This document shows, in pieces, positions 42,932-52,256 of a stretch of 64,000 nt of DNA. Every line of letters begins with the position of its first letter. The first letter of the stretch is position 1. The notes under the pieces were generated by a model. The model worked only from the letters and a program-made list of their open reading frames with translations, had not been told where the DNA came from and ran no database searches. The stretch is from Streptomyces sp. NBRC 110611 (GTDB lineage: Bacteria; Actinomycetota; Actinomycetes; Streptomycetales; Streptomycetaceae), in the NCBI RefSeq assembly GCF_001590865.1, contig NZ_BBUY01000010.1, positions 125,767 to 189,766 on the forward strand, in the 5' to 3' direction. The position numbers were made by a program, and so were the translations under genes.

Positions 42932-45898
42932 TCACCCACGGTGCGGACGACCGGGGGACGCGGGCCGGGTCGCCCACTCCAGCGCCAGGAGGGCCGAGCG
43001 GTAGCCTCGGCCCTCCGTCGCGTGGTCCATACCGATCTCGCACATCCGGTTCGCCGACAGATGGGCGTCGAAGCGCCGCGCGGTGACCTCGGCCGCCTCC
43101 TTCGCGGTGGCCGCCTCGGTCAGCTCCCTGTGCAGCATCCCCCGGTCCCCGGCGAAGGCACAGCAGCCGGTGTCGTCCGGGACGACCACCTCCCGCGCAC
43201 AGGCCCCGGCGACCCGGCGCAGTTCCGCCTCGTCGTCCAAGTGCCGCATGGCGCAGGTGGGGTGGAGCACCGCGGAGCCGAGCGTACGCAGCACCGTCAG
43301 GTGCGGCAGCAGCTCCTCGGCGGCCCAGACGACGGAGTCGACGACGGTCAGCCCGGCGTGCAGCGCCCGGTGGTCCGGGCTCAGATACGGCACGACCTCG
43401 TGGGCGAGGCCCAGGGTGCAGGACGAGGCGTCCACGACCAGCGGCAGCCGCCCGCCGGCCGTCCAGCGCCAGGCCGCCTCGACGATCCGGTGGGCCATCA
43501 CCACCGCGCCGCGCCGGTAGCCCTTGGAGTGCCAGATGGTGGCGCAGCAGGTCCCGGTCACGTCCGGCGGAATCCACACCGGGCGGCCCGCCCGCGCCGA
43601 GACCGCCACCACCGCCTCCGGCAGCGACGACCCCGGGTGCCCGGCCGGGCCGGCGAAGATCCGGTTCACACATGCCGGGTAGTAGACCGCGGACGCGCCC
43701 GCCTTCCGCGTCGCGGGCAGCCGGCGAGCCGCCGCGCCGGGGATCCGCGGCAGCCACTCCGGCACCAGGTCGGGGCGTACGGCCCGGCGGGCGGCACCGG
43801 TCAGCGCGGTCAGCGGACGGTCGCCGGTCCGGGCGCGGATCCGGTCGGCGGCGGCCACCGCCAGCCGGGCCGACCGCTCGACCGCCGCGAACCGCCGGGC
43901 GGCCCGCTCCGCCAGCCACTCCTCGCGCGCCGAGTGGCGCCGGTGCCGGAAGTCCTTCATCAGCGCGCCGGTGTCGATCCCCACCGGACAGTCCAGCCGG
44001 CAGGTCGAGTCACCGGCGCAGGTGTCCACCGCGTCATAGCCGTACGCGTCCAGCAGCGCGGTGCCGACCGGGGATCCGGGTGGCTGACGGAGCATCTCGC
44101 GGCGCAGCACGATCCGTTGGCGGGGGGTGGTGGTCAGGTCCCCGCTGGGGCAGGTCGGTTCGCAGAAGCCGCATTCGATGCACGGGTCGGCGAGGGCCTC
44201 GACCCGGGGGATGGTCTTGAGGCCCCGCAGGTGCGCCCTCGGATCGCGGTCGAGGACGACGCGCGGGGCCAGCACACCGTGCGGGTCGATCAGCCTCTTG
44301 ACGCGCCACATCAACTCCGTCGCCCATGGCCCCCATTCGAGCTCCAGGAACGGGGCCATGTTGCGGCCGGTGGCGTGCTCGGCCTTCAGTGAGCCGTCGA
44401 AGCGCTCGACGGTCAGCCGGCAGAACGCGTCCATGAAGGCCGCGTAGCGCGCCACATCGTCCGGTTTCGCGGCGTCGAAGGCGAGCAGGAAGTGCAGATT
44501 GCCGTGGGCGGCGTGCCCGGCGACCGCCGCGTCGAAACCATGCCGGGACTGCAGCTCCAGCAGCGCCGTACAGGCCTCGGCGAGCCGGGCCGGGGGCACC
44601 GCGAAGTCCTCGGTGATCAGCGTCGTACCGGACGGCCGGGAGCCGCCGACCGCCGTGACGAACGCCTTGCGGGCCTTCCAGTAGCCGCCGATCACGGCCG
44701 GGTCCCGGGTGAAGGCATTGGTGACCGACGCCACCGGCGCGACCAGCTCCAGCTCCGTCAGCACCCGCGCCGCGGCCCGCTCGTACGCCGCCCGGCCGGC
44801 CTCGTCCGGCGCCCGGAACTCCACCAGGAGCGCGGTGGTCTCCTTGGGCAGCGCCGCCCAGTCCGCCGGTACCCCGGGCACCCGCACCGACGCGCGCAGC
44901 GTGTTGCCGTCCATCAGCTCCACGGCCCGTGCGCCCGCCTCGGTGAACCGTGGTACGGCCGCGGCGGCGGCGCTCAGTGCCGGGAAGAACAGCAGCGCGC
45001 TGGAGGTGTACCGGTCCAGCGGCAGGGTGTCGAAGACGGTCTCGGCGAGGAAGCCGAGGGTGCCTTCGGAGCCGACCATCAGCCCGCGCAGGATCCCGGC
45101 CGGTGTCGTGCCGTCGAGAAAGGCGTCCAGGCGGTAGCCGCTGGTGTTCTTGATCTCGTACTTGGCGCGGATCCTGGCCACCAGCTCCGGGTCGGCCTCG
45201 ATCTCCGCCTTCAGCCCGAGCAGGCCCGCGCAGAGCGCCGGTTCGGCACGGGCCAGCGTGGCGTCGGCGTCCGGGTCGGCGGTGTCCACGATCGTGCCGG
45301 ACGGCAGGACGACGGTGACCGAGGCCAGCGTCCGGTAGGAGTTGCGGGTGGTACCGGCCGTCATCCCCGAGGCGTTGTTGGCGACCACTCCGCCCAGCGT
45401 GCAGGCGAGCGCGCTGGCCGGGTCGGGCCCCAGCAGCCGGCCGTGGCGGGCGAGTGCGGCGTTGGCGCGCAGCACCGTCGTGCCCGGGCGGATACGGGCC
45501 CGGGTGCCGTCCCCCAGCACCTCGATCCCGGTCCAGTGCCGGCGTACGTCGACGAGGATGTCCTCGCCCTGCGCCTGGCCGTTGAGGGACGTCCCGGCGG
45601 CCCGGAACACCACTTTCCGGTGCTTGCCGCGAGCGTAGGAGAAGACCGCGGAGACGTCGTCGACGTCCTCGGCGACCACCACCACCTGCGGCACGAAGCG
45701 GTACGGGCTGGCATCGGAGGCGTAGCGGACCAGGTCGGAGATCGTGTGCAGCACCTTGTCCGGGCCGAGCAGTGCGATCAGGTCGCCGCGCAGCGGCTCG
45801 GGGGTGCCGGAGGCACGCCGGGCGGGCACCCGGTCGTACACGGGGCGGCCGCCGGTGGTGGGACGCAGGCGCTCGGGCTTCGGCTCCAGCAGGGGCAT
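42932..45898 (-). CDS. FAD-linked oxidase / Fe-S oxidoreductase fusion (D-lactate/glycolate dehydrogenase type)
   Basis: The 988-aa fusion starts at ATG 45898 behind GAGGAG. Residues ~40-250 are an FAD_binding_4 domain (VFRAAGTSLNGQAQGEDILV, MVGSEGTLGFLAETVF), ~270-560 the FAD-oxidase C domain, and ~600-680 a ferredoxin-like pair (DPCIECGFCEPTCPSGD; CAGDSTCRLDCPVGID). The C-terminal third has CCG-type cysteine clusters (YPACVNRIF, GTCCATIWHSKG, LHPTCAMRHL, TGCCAFAGDRG). This GlcD-plus-GlpC layout oxidises 2-hydroxyacids such as D-lactate or glycolate to the membrane electron chain. The L-lactate lutABC genes lie 3 kb away, so the area may serve lactate use generally. It is monocistronic. Confidence 0.9.
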   Translation of the reverse strand: MPLLEPKPERLRPTTGGRPVYDRVPARRASGTPEPLRGDLIALLGPDKVLHTISDLVRYASDASPYRFVPQVVVVAEDVDDVSAVFSYARGKHRKVVFRAAGTSLNGQAQGEDILVDVRRHWTGIEVLGDGTRARIRPGTTVLRANAALARHGRLLGPDPASALACTLGGVVANNASGMTAGTTRNSYRTLASVTVVLPSGTIVDTADPDADATLARAEPALCAGLLGLKAEIEADPELVARIRAKYEIKNTSGYRLDAFLDGTTPAGILRGLMVGSEGTLGFLAETVFDTLPLDRYTSSALLFFPALSAAAAAVPRFTEAGARAVELMDGNTLRASVRVPGVPADWAALPKETTALLVEFRAPDEAGRAAYERAAARVLTELELVAPVASVTNAFTRDPAVIGGYWKARKAFVTAVGGSRPSGTTLITEDFAVPPARLAEACTALLELQSRHGFDAAVAGHAAHGNLHFLLAFDAAKPDDVARYAAFMDAFCRLTVERFDGSLKAEHATGRNMAPFLELEWGPWATELMWRVKRLIDPHGVLAPRVVLDRDPRAHLRGLKTIPRVEALADPCIECGFCEPTCPSGDLTTTPRQRIVLRREMLRQPPGSPVGTALLDAYGYDAVDTCAGDSTCRLDCPVGIDTGALMKDFRHRRHSAREEWLAERAARRFAAVERSARLAVAAADRIRARTGDRPLTALTGAARRAVRPDLVPEWLPRIPGAAARRLPATRKAGASAVYYPACVNRIFAGPAGHPGSSLPEAVVAVSARAGRPVWIPPDVTGTCCATIWHSKGYRRGAVVMAHRIVEAAWRWTAGGRLPLVVDASSCTLGLAHEVVPYLSPDHRALHAGLTVVDSVVWAAEELLPHLTVLRTLGSAVLHPTCAMRHLDDEAELRRVAGACAREVVVPDDTGCCAFAGDRGMLHRELTEAATAKEAAEVTARRFDAHLSANRMCEIGMDHATEGRGYRSALLALEWATRPASPGRPHRG

Positions 45899-46366
45899 GG
45901 CACGGTACTCCTCGGCTCGATCGGACGTCAGGCTCACTGCGGGCCGCCCGGTCCGCCGGCCAGGTGGACGGGGGACTGTCACTCCGGCCCTCGCGGTCCG
46001 GCGGTCGGCGGAGCCAGGATCTCCTCCGCGGTGGCCCGCGTGCACCGCGCAACGCGCGCGGTCGGCCGATGCGTGCCGCACCAGCCGCACAGTGCCCGGC
46101 CCGGTGAGCGTGGCGCTGGGGACAACGCACCGTGGCGGGGCCGGCCTGCGGGGCGGGCAGGGCGCCGTGCCGGACCACGCTCAGCTCCGACTGGAAGGCA
46201 ACAGCAGGCATCAGGGTCGAACGTCGTGCGCGCCCGATACAAGCCCCTCGCACGCCACTTCACCGCATGTCGTTCCGCCGGCGCCGGTCCGCCGCGCGGG
46301 CATCGTCGGTACGGTGGCCCTCCGCCACGGGCCTGTCGCCCGTCCGTTCGGATTGCGAGATCTCCG
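45899..46366. other. 468-base intergenic region, no gene seen
   Basis: The region lies between divergent oxidase and NUDIX genes. Apart from the GAGGAG ribosome site of the oxidase, I saw no conserved frame, hairpin or clear promoter boxes. Frames crossing it are continuations or shadows of the neighbouring genes. Confidence 0.5.
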
Positions 46367-46951
46367 ATGAATCAGCCTGCAGCCCATAAATACCTGGCCG
46401 CGGCGGTAGTGGTGCACAACGGTCGTGTGCTGATCGTTCGCCGTAGCTACCGCGAGCGCTTCCTGCCCGGCACCTGGGGTGTGCCGTGCGGCAAACTCGA
46501 CCCGGGGGAGTCCGCCGAGAGCGGCGCCCTGCGCGAGCTGAAGGAGGAGACCGGACTCCTCGGCGCCATCGTCGCGCACACCGGATCGTCCGGATTCCTG
46601 AGCGACTATCGCGGCCGACACGTCCACAACCACCAGCGGAACTTCCTCGTCCGCCCGCTGACCTTCGACGTCGTGCTGCCCAGCCCGGATCAGGTCCACC
46701 GCTGGGCCCGGCCGTCCGAGCTGGCCGGGGCCGGGGTGGACGCGTACAACCTCGAGGTGATCCGCCAGGCGCTCGGCGGCCGGTTCGACGCGGCCGGCCG
46801 GCACGTCCTGGCGGCCCGCATCGGCGGTCCCGGGCCGGTGCCGGTCAGTAGCCCAAAGAGCGTGCCAGCGCGTCGAGTTCGGCAAGATAGACGGCCGGTG
46901 GCAGCGGAACCTTGGGCCGCGGCCGGGCACGCAGGGACCCGCCACTTCTGA
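46367..46951 (+). CDS. NUDIX hydrolase
   Basis: The protein is about 194 aa. The NUDIX box is complete: GKLDPGESAESGALRELKEE followed by TGL (~40-62), matching Gx5Ex7REUxEExGU. It cleaves nucleoside-diphosphate-linked compounds with Mg2+. The fold starts at KYLAAAVVVHNGRVLIVRR. The last ~35 residues are Arg/Ala-rich and overlap the 3' end of the opposite gene by 107 bases, so the functional domain probably ends near residue 160. ATG 46367. Substrate unknown. Confidence 0.88.
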   Translation: MNQPAAHKYLAAAVVVHNGRVLIVRRSYRERFLPGTWGVPCGKLDPGESAESGALRELKEETGLLGAIVAHTGSSGFLSDYRGRHVHNHQRNFLVRPLTFDVVLPSPDQVHRWARPSELAGAGVDAYNLEVIRQALGGRFDAAGRHVLAARIGGPGPVPVSSPKSVPARRVRQDRRPVAAEPWAAAGHAGTRHF

Positions 46952-47582
46952 CCGCCGTACCGCCCGTACCGGCGCCGCCGTGCCGGACGTAGACATCCGT
47001 CACCGAGCGCTGCGGCGCCGTCTCCAGGAACAGCGTGACCGTCGGCTCCTCACTCACCACCCGGTGCAGCGTACGGGCGTCCAGGCCATAGCTCCGTCCG
47101 GGCCCGTACTGCTCCGTAGCCAGCAGCCGCAGCCGCGCGTCCCCGACCCGCCGCAGCCGCCAGGCCCCGCCCGGGCCGTCGATGGACTCCCGGTAGGCGG
47201 TCGCGGGCACCCCGTCCGCCGCGGGTTCGTAGCACTCCATCCGGACCCGGCCGCGCACCACGGCCGAGGCGATGGCACAACGGTGGTTGTGGATGTCCTC
47301 GGGGGACGGGCCCGCCGCGCCGTGCCAGAAATGCACCCGCAGTACGAAACGGGGTGCCCCGGACAGCAGCACCAGCTTGTCGAAGCCCAGCACATGGCGG
47401 TACGAGAGCCGGGTGCACTCCGGCAGGTCCAGATCCCCGGCGGATAATCGCCGCACTAGCGGACCGAGCGCATCCGGACGGGCCAGCCGGGCGATCGCCG
47501 CCCGTGCCGCCTCGGGGGACGGCGGCCGCGGCCCGCCGCCCAGCCGTGCCACCAGCAGCCGCCGGGCTTCCTCGACCTGCAT
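46845..47582 (-). CDS. Cupin-like protein of unknown function
   Basis: The 245-aa protein has a double-stranded beta-helix core: VLRVHFWHGAAGPSPEDIHNHRCAI, with a possible metal-binding HxH, then ASAVVRGRVRMECYEP, and RTLHRVVSEEPTVTLFLETAP with a further His. The pattern resembles cysteine-dioxygenase-like cupins, but no confident family can be named. The N-terminal ~60 residues are helical. It follows the toroid protein gene by 63 bases on the same strand, at the end of the lut gene string, and its 3' end overlaps the convergent NUDIX gene. Confidence 0.65.
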   Translation of the reverse strand: MQVEEARRLLVARLGGGPRPPSPEAARAAIARLARPDALGPLVRRLSAGDLDLPECTRLSYRHVLGFDKLVLLSGAPRFVLRVHFWHGAAGPSPEDIHNHRCAIASAVVRGRVRMECYEPAADGVPATAYRESIDGPGGAWRLRRVGDARLRLLATEQYGPGRSYGLDARTLHRVVSEEPTVTLFLETAPQRSVTDVYVRHGGAGTGGTAVRSGGSLRARPRPKVPLPPAVYLAELDALARSLGY

Positions 47583-47645
47583 CTCCGCCTCCCGTTCCCG
47601 ATGCCGCCGACCGCCGGCGGCACCGCGCAGCCGAACCGGCCGATG

Positions 47646-49037
47646 TCAGGGCCGGTGGACCAGCAGTGCGTACCGCCGCAGCACCGACAGGCCCTGATAC
47701 GCCATCCACACCGGGTGGCCCATGGGGCCGTCGTCCCACCGCCACACCCCGCCCCGCTGCATGCCCCGCACCCGCGCCACCGCGGTGGCCAGCTGCCCCT
47801 CCCAGGCCTCCGGCCCCACCCCCTCCGCCGCCACCCGCCGCGCCCCGTCCGTCATCAGCGCCCGGGCCACCCACGCGGCGGAGAAGTGCCGCACCGACAG
47901 CAGCTCCTGATGCAGCGGATCCTCCTGGTCCGGCCGGCGGACCTCCTCCTGGCAGTTGTCCAGGTCGGACCCGGCACCGCCCGCCACCGCGCCCGCCATC
48001 AGCCAGCGCAGCCCCTCCTCGCGCACCGCGCGCTGCCGGGCGTCCTCGCCCAGCACCCGCGCGGCACGGTCCAGCGCCACCACCGCCCGTGCGGTGTGCG
48101 CCGCCGAGGGCGCCGGATTGCCGTGCCCCGTGGCCAGCGCCGCGCCCCAGCAGCGGTGGCCGCCCCGCGCCGGGTCGGCGGTGGCGCCGTTGACCAGCAC
48201 CTCGCGCAGACCGCCCAGCGAGCGGGAGCCGGGCGCCGCCCGCAGCAGCCCGCGCAGCACATTCGTCACGACATACGTGTTGGCCAGCCCCGACGCGTCG
48301 TGGTCCGGGTCCAGCAGCGCCTCGCAGGAGTGTATTTCGGCCTCGAGCAGCCGTGGATCGGCGCCGGCCCGCGCCAGCGCGCCCAGCACGATCGCGGTCA
48401 CTTCCGGGCGCGCCCCGCTGCCCTGCGAGCGGGCCGCCCACCCGCCGCCGGGAAGCCGCAGCCGCCACAGCGTCTCGGCCACCTCACCGGCCCGTATCCG
48501 GCCGTCGTACGGGGCGATGTCGAGCAGGAGGTGCAGCCCGTACGCAGTGCCGAACGCCGTCGGGTGCACCGGGGGACCGCTCTCCGCGAGGGAGTGCGGC
48601 CAGCCGGTCAACGGCCCCCGCCCGGGCACCTCGATCACCGAAACGCCGCGCTGCAGCGCCTCGTACGTGCCGTCCATCAGATCGGGCAGCGACCCGGCCG
48701 GCACGGAAGCGTGCCCGGGCGGTGGCACCTCCACGGCTATCGCGGCGCGGGCGCGCAGCAGCGCCGCCGACAGCCACACCACGGCACCGACCCCGACACC
48801 CGCCACCGCCGCCACGCAGTACCGCGCCACCTCATCCGTGAGGTGCGGCGGAAGGACCCCCACCAGCGCCTCGAACACCGCGAACGCCGTGGCCACCACG
48901 CCCAGCCGCCCCAGCCACGTCAGCAGCCGGGACGGCGCGGAGGCCCACGTGGCGGCGAACGCCGGCCGCCCGGGATCCGGCACGGGCACGCCGTGGTCCG
49001 CGCCGGACCGCTGTGGTGGTACGTCCTGCCGCAGCAT
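47646..49037 (-). CDS. Membrane-anchored alpha/alpha-toroid protein of unknown function
   Basis: The protein is about 463 aa from ATG 49037, which has GGGAGG nine bases upstream. Two membrane helices (VVATAFAVFEALVGVLPP; YCVAAVAGVGVGAVVWLSAAL) precede a ~330-residue soluble part. That part has repeated helical units resembling the prenyltransferase/squalene-cyclase barrel (LPGGGWAARSQ, VTAIVLGALARAGADPRLL, GGVWRWDDGPMGHPVWMAYQ). No DxDD or other terpene-cyclase acid motif is visible, so enzymatic cyclisation is unlikely. It lies 58 bases after lutC and may be co-transcribed with it and with the cupin-like gene. Confidence 0.6.
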   Translation of the reverse strand: MLRQDVPPQRSGADHGVPVPDPGRPAFAATWASAPSRLLTWLGRLGVVATAFAVFEALVGVLPPHLTDEVARYCVAAVAGVGVGAVVWLSAALLRARAAIAVEVPPPGHASVPAGSLPDLMDGTYEALQRGVSVIEVPGRGPLTGWPHSLAESGPPVHPTAFGTAYGLHLLLDIAPYDGRIRAGEVAETLWRLRLPGGGWAARSQGSGARPEVTAIVLGALARAGADPRLLEAEIHSCEALLDPDHDASGLANTYVVTNVLRGLLRAAPGSRSLGGLREVLVNGATADPARGGHRCWGAALATGHGNPAPSAAHTARAVVALDRAARVLGEDARQRAVREEGLRWLMAGAVAGGAGSDLDNCQEEVRRPDQEDPLHQELLSVRHFSAAWVARALMTDGARRVAAEGVGPEAWEGQLATAVARVRGMQRGGVWRWDDGPMGHPVWMAYQGLSVLRRYALLVHRP

Positions 49038-49095
49038 GGTCTGCTCCCTCCCCCCGGGCGCACGCCCCCGCACCGCGTGTGCGAAGACATCCCGA

Positions 49096-49848
49096 TCAGT
49101 GTAGAAATCCCCACTGACAGCGGGGTCGCACACCTGTCGTAGCGCCCGTCCCGCCACCGCCTTCCGCGCGGACTCGGTCCGGCTGCCCGGGCCCCGTCAG
49201 CAGAATCACCTCCAGCGTCCGCGGCCCGTGCACCCCCTCCACCCGTGACAGTTCGATATCACTGGTCGCGGACGGGCCGGACACCCAGGTCAGCGGGCGC
49301 TCCGGCGTCAGCCGCGCCAGTGCCTGCGGCACCGAGCCGACCACCTGCCCGGGAACCCGGACGACACAGATGTGATGGTCCGGCACCAGCGTGATCCGGC
49401 GCCGGCCCTGGCCGGGTCCGGCATCCAGGACCAGCGTGCCGGTCTCCGCGATGGCCACCGCACAGCCCGTCACCACACTGTCGACGGTGTCGAGTTCGGC
49501 CGCCGTCACCGATTCCCGGTCCTCGACCCGGGTGACACCGGAGCCGGGCGACAGCGCCGCTCCCAGCCAGGACGGCTCCAGCCCCGCCGGCACCACCACC
49601 GACCGCGCCCCGCGCGCCCGCAGCAGCCGGCCGATCAGCGTCGGCAGCCCCTCGGCGTCGCTGCGGTGCACCAGCGCCCGGTAGTCCGCGAGGTTCTCCG
49701 CGAGCAGCTCGACGGTCTCCGCGGCCGTACGGGCGCCGTGCACCCGCCGGTAGTCCCGGACCACCGCCGGATCGTCCTGCCCCGCCCCGGGCGCCACATC
49801 CGCCAGCGCCCGGCGCACCCGCGCCAGCACCACATCCCGGCTGGTCAT
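49096..49848 (-). CDS. lutC: Lactate utilisation protein C (LUD domain)
   Basis: The 250-aa protein is a single LUD domain: AIAETGTLVLDAGPGQGRRRI, LVPDHHICVVRVPGQVVGSVPQ and WVSGPSATSDIELSRVEGVHGP, all standard family strings. It is one of three subunits of the L-lactate oxidase complex LutABC. Its start overlaps the lutB stop by four bases. The last ~20 residues beyond LEVILLTG are an Arg/Gly extension. Confidence 0.93.
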   Translation of the reverse strand: MTSRDVVLARVRRALADVAPGAGQDDPAVVRDYRRVHGARTAAETVELLAENLADYRALVHRSDAEGLPTLIGRLLRARGARSVVVPAGLEPSWLGAALSPGSGVTRVEDRESVTAAELDTVDSVVTGCAVAIAETGTLVLDAGPGQGRRRITLVPDHHICVVRVPGQVVGSVPQALARLTPERPLTWVSGPSATSDIELSRVEGVHGPRTLEVILLTGPGQPDRVRAEGGGGTGATTGVRPRCQWGFLH

Positions 49849-51356
49849 GTGCCCTCACCTCCCGCCCGGTCCCGCCGCCCGGACCCCTCGGACGACGTCC
49901 CGCGGGTGCGCTGCCACCAGTCACGGAACGACTCGGCCGGTACCGCCGGCAGGTCGCGGGTCCGCGACCACGCGCGGCCCGGCCCCGGCAGCCGCCGCGG
50001 GTGGAGCCGCCGGGTCCGGGCCGCCAGGTGCATCCCGCGCCGCAGCCCGCCCGGGTGGTCGAACGCCCAGGCCGCGGCGCGCATCGCGGCCCGCTCCGCG
50101 GCATGCCCTCGGGCCGGTCTGAGCACCGTACGGGTGCCGCGCACGGTGACCGGCCCGCCCTCCACCACCCGCTCCCGCAGGTGCACCAGTACCTCGGGGA
50201 TGTCGATGGCGACCGGACACACCTCGTAGCAGGCCCCGCAGAGCGACGAGGCATACGGCAGCGAAGCCTCCAGCGCCCCCTGAACTCCGCGCAGTTGGGG
50301 GGTGAGGATGGCGCCGATCGGGCCGGGGTACGGCGACCCGTACGCGTGCCCGCCGGCCCGCTCGTACACCGGGCACACGTTCAGACAGGCCGAGCAGCGG
50401 ATGCAGCGCAGCGCCTGCCGCCCCACGGAGTCGGCGAGGGTGTCGGTCCGCCCGTTGTCGAGCAGGACGAGGTGGAAGGTCCGCGGCCCGTCGCCGTCCA
50501 CGGTGCCCGTCCAGGTGGAGGTGTACGGGTTCATCCGCTCGGCCGTCGAGGAGCGCGGCAGCAACTGGAGGAAGATCTCCAGGTCCTGCCAGGTGGGCAC
50601 CACCTTCTCGATCCCGACCACCGAGATCAGCGTCTCGGGCAGGGTCAGGCACATCCGCCCGTTGCCCTCGGATTCCACCACCACCAGCGTGCCGGTCTCG
50701 GCGACCATGAAGTTGGCACCGGAGATCCCCACCTTCGCGGAGAGGAATTTCTCCCGCAGGTGCAGCCGGGCCGCCTCGGCCAGCTCGGCGGGGGAGTCGG
50801 AGAGCCCCTCCGGCGCCGGACGCCCCCAACGCCCCATCTCCCGGCGGAAGATGTCCCGGATCTCGGAACGGTTGCGGTGGATCGCCGGGACCAGGATGTG
50901 CGACGGCAGATCGCCCCCGAGCTGCACGATCAGCTCCGCCAGATCCGTCTCATACGCCCGGATGCCGGCCCGGGCCAGCGCCTCGTTGAGCCCGGTCTCC
51001 TGCGTCGCCATCGACTTGACCTTGACGACCTCGCGCTCCCCGGTCTCCGCCACCAGCGCGGTGACGATCCGGTTGGCCTCCTCGGCGTCCGCCGCCCAGT
51101 GGACCTGCCCGCCCGCCGCGATGACCGCGGCCTCCAGCTGCTCCAGGTAGTGATCCAGACGGCGCAGCGTCCGGTCCTTCACTGCGGCGCCGGCGGCCCG
51201 CAGCTGCGCCCAGTCGTCCAGTTCGGCCACCGCCCTGGCCCGCTTGTCGCGGATGGTGCGGGTGGCATGGGTGAGGTTGGCGCGCAGCCGGTCGTCACGG
51301 GTGGCGGCCGCCGCGGCCCGGGGAAACGCCGGCATGCCCACGTAGGTGCCGCTCAC
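49845..51356 (-). CDS. lutB: Lactate utilisation Fe-S protein B
   Basis: The 503-aa protein starts at GTG 51356, overlapping the lutA stop (GTGA). The LUD-like domain (~60-290) includes VKVKSMATQETGLNEAL and VAETGTLVVVESEGNGRMC. Two 4Fe-4S motifs follow (CIRCSACLNVCPVYE ~310 and CGACYEVCPVAIDIP ~360). The C-terminal ~90 residues are Arg/Ala-rich. LutB passes electrons from lactate oxidation within the LutABC complex. Confidence 0.94.
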   Translation of the reverse strand: MSGTYVGMPAFPRAAAAATRDDRLRANLTHATRTIRDKRARAVAELDDWAQLRAAGAAVKDRTLRRLDHYLEQLEAAVIAAGGQVHWAADAEEANRIVTALVAETGEREVVKVKSMATQETGLNEALARAGIRAYETDLAELIVQLGGDLPSHILVPAIHRNRSEIRDIFRREMGRWGRPAPEGLSDSPAELAEAARLHLREKFLSAKVGISGANFMVAETGTLVVVESEGNGRMCLTLPETLISVVGIEKVVPTWQDLEIFLQLLPRSSTAERMNPYTSTWTGTVDGDGPRTFHLVLLDNGRTDTLADSVGRQALRCIRCSACLNVCPVYERAGGHAYGSPYPGPIGAILTPQLRGVQGALEASLPYASSLCGACYEVCPVAIDIPEVLVHLRERVVEGGPVTVRGTRTVLRPARGHAAERAAMRAAAWAFDHPGGLRRGMHLAARTRRLHPRRLPGPGRAWSRTRDLPAVPAESFRDWWQRTRGTSSEGSGRRDRAGGEGT

Positions 51357-52129
51357 CGCCCGCTCCCTTCCGTACTGGCTTCCGCGCCGGCTTCCGTACT
51401 GGCCAGGATCTCGGCGATATGGACGGGGCGGACCCGCGAGCCCTGCCGGGCGAGCGTGCCGCCGATGTGCAGCAGACAGGAGTTGTCGACGGTGCAGACC
51501 GCCTCCGCGCCGGTACCGATCACCTGCCGGACCTTGTCGGCCCCCATCGCCGCCGACACCGCCGGGTTCTTCACCGCGAACGTACCGCCGAACCCGCAGC
51601 ACTCCTCGGCGCCCGGCAGCTCCCGCAGCTCCAGCCCCCTGACATGCGACAGCAGCCGCCGCGGCCGGTCGCCCAGGCCCAGCATGCGCAACCCGTGACA
51701 GGTGGGGTGGTACGTGACGGTGTGCGGGTACCAGGCACCGACGTCCTCCACCTTCAATACGTCCACCAGGAACTCGGTCAGCTCGTACGTCTTCGGCACC
51801 GCCAGCGCCGCCGCCTCGGCGAGCTCCCGGCCGCGCCCCTCGGCGGCCGTCTTCGCCCCGATCCGCGGGTAGTTGTCGCGCACCATCGCCGCACACGAAC
51901 CGGACGGAGTGACCACATACTCGTAATCCCGGAACGCCCGGTCGAACCGGCGCACCAGCGGTTCGGCCGCATGCCGGTAGCCGGTGTTGAACTGCGGCTG
52001 GCCGCAGCAGCTCTGCCCGGCCGGGAAGTCGACCGCCACCCCCAGCCGTTCCAGCAGGGTGACCACCGCCCGTCCCGTCCGGGGATGGAGCAGGTCGTTG
52101 ATACAGGTGACGAACAGTGCTACACGCAC
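51353..52129 (-). CDS. lutA: Lactate utilisation Fe-S protein A (CCG domains)
   Basis: The 258-aa protein starts at GTG 52129 behind AAGGAG at eight bases; a longer frame to 52351 runs into the divergent transporter and is rejected. Two CCG domains are seen: LFVTCINDLLHP / QSCCGQPQFNTGY and TYHPTCHGLRML / EECCGFGGTFAVKN. This is the GlcF/LutA-type cysteine-rich oxidoreductase. It is the first gene of lutABC, divergent from the MHS transporter gene. Confidence 0.94.
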   Translation of the reverse strand: MRVALFVTCINDLLHPRTGRAVVTLLERLGVAVDFPAGQSCCGQPQFNTGYRHAAEPLVRRFDRAFRDYEYVVTPSGSCAAMVRDNYPRIGAKTAAEGRGRELAEAAALAVPKTYELTEFLVDVLKVEDVGAWYPHTVTYHPTCHGLRMLGLGDRPRRLLSHVRGLELRELPGAEECCGFGGTFAVKNPAVSAAMGADKVRQVIGTGAEAVCTVDNSCLLHIGGTLARQGSRVRPVHIAEILASTEAGAEASTEGSGR

Positions 52130-52256
52130 GTTGCCATCTCCTTTCGGCTGCCCCGCACCCCTGGCGGCCGGCCGCCTCCGCGGTACATGATCACCTGTCA
52201 GCTCATCCTGCCCCAGCAGCAGGCACAGGAGAAGAACCGGGAGCCGAGGACGGACC
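52130..52256. promoter_or_regulatory. Divergent lutA / transporter promoter region
   Basis: This 127-base spacer must hold the promoters of both lutABC and the MHS transporter. The stretch CCTGT...ACAGG around 52193-52229 may be an operator, but no clear -35/-10 boxes stand out. Shared control of oxidase and transporter is inferred from the arrangement. Confidence 0.4.

Noticed and set aside
47646..49037. Toroid protein as a terpene/squalene cyclase for the sterol-type cluster
   Set aside because: No DxDD, DCTAE-like or QW-repeat pattern is visible, it is membrane-anchored, and it lies with the lut genes 8 kb away.
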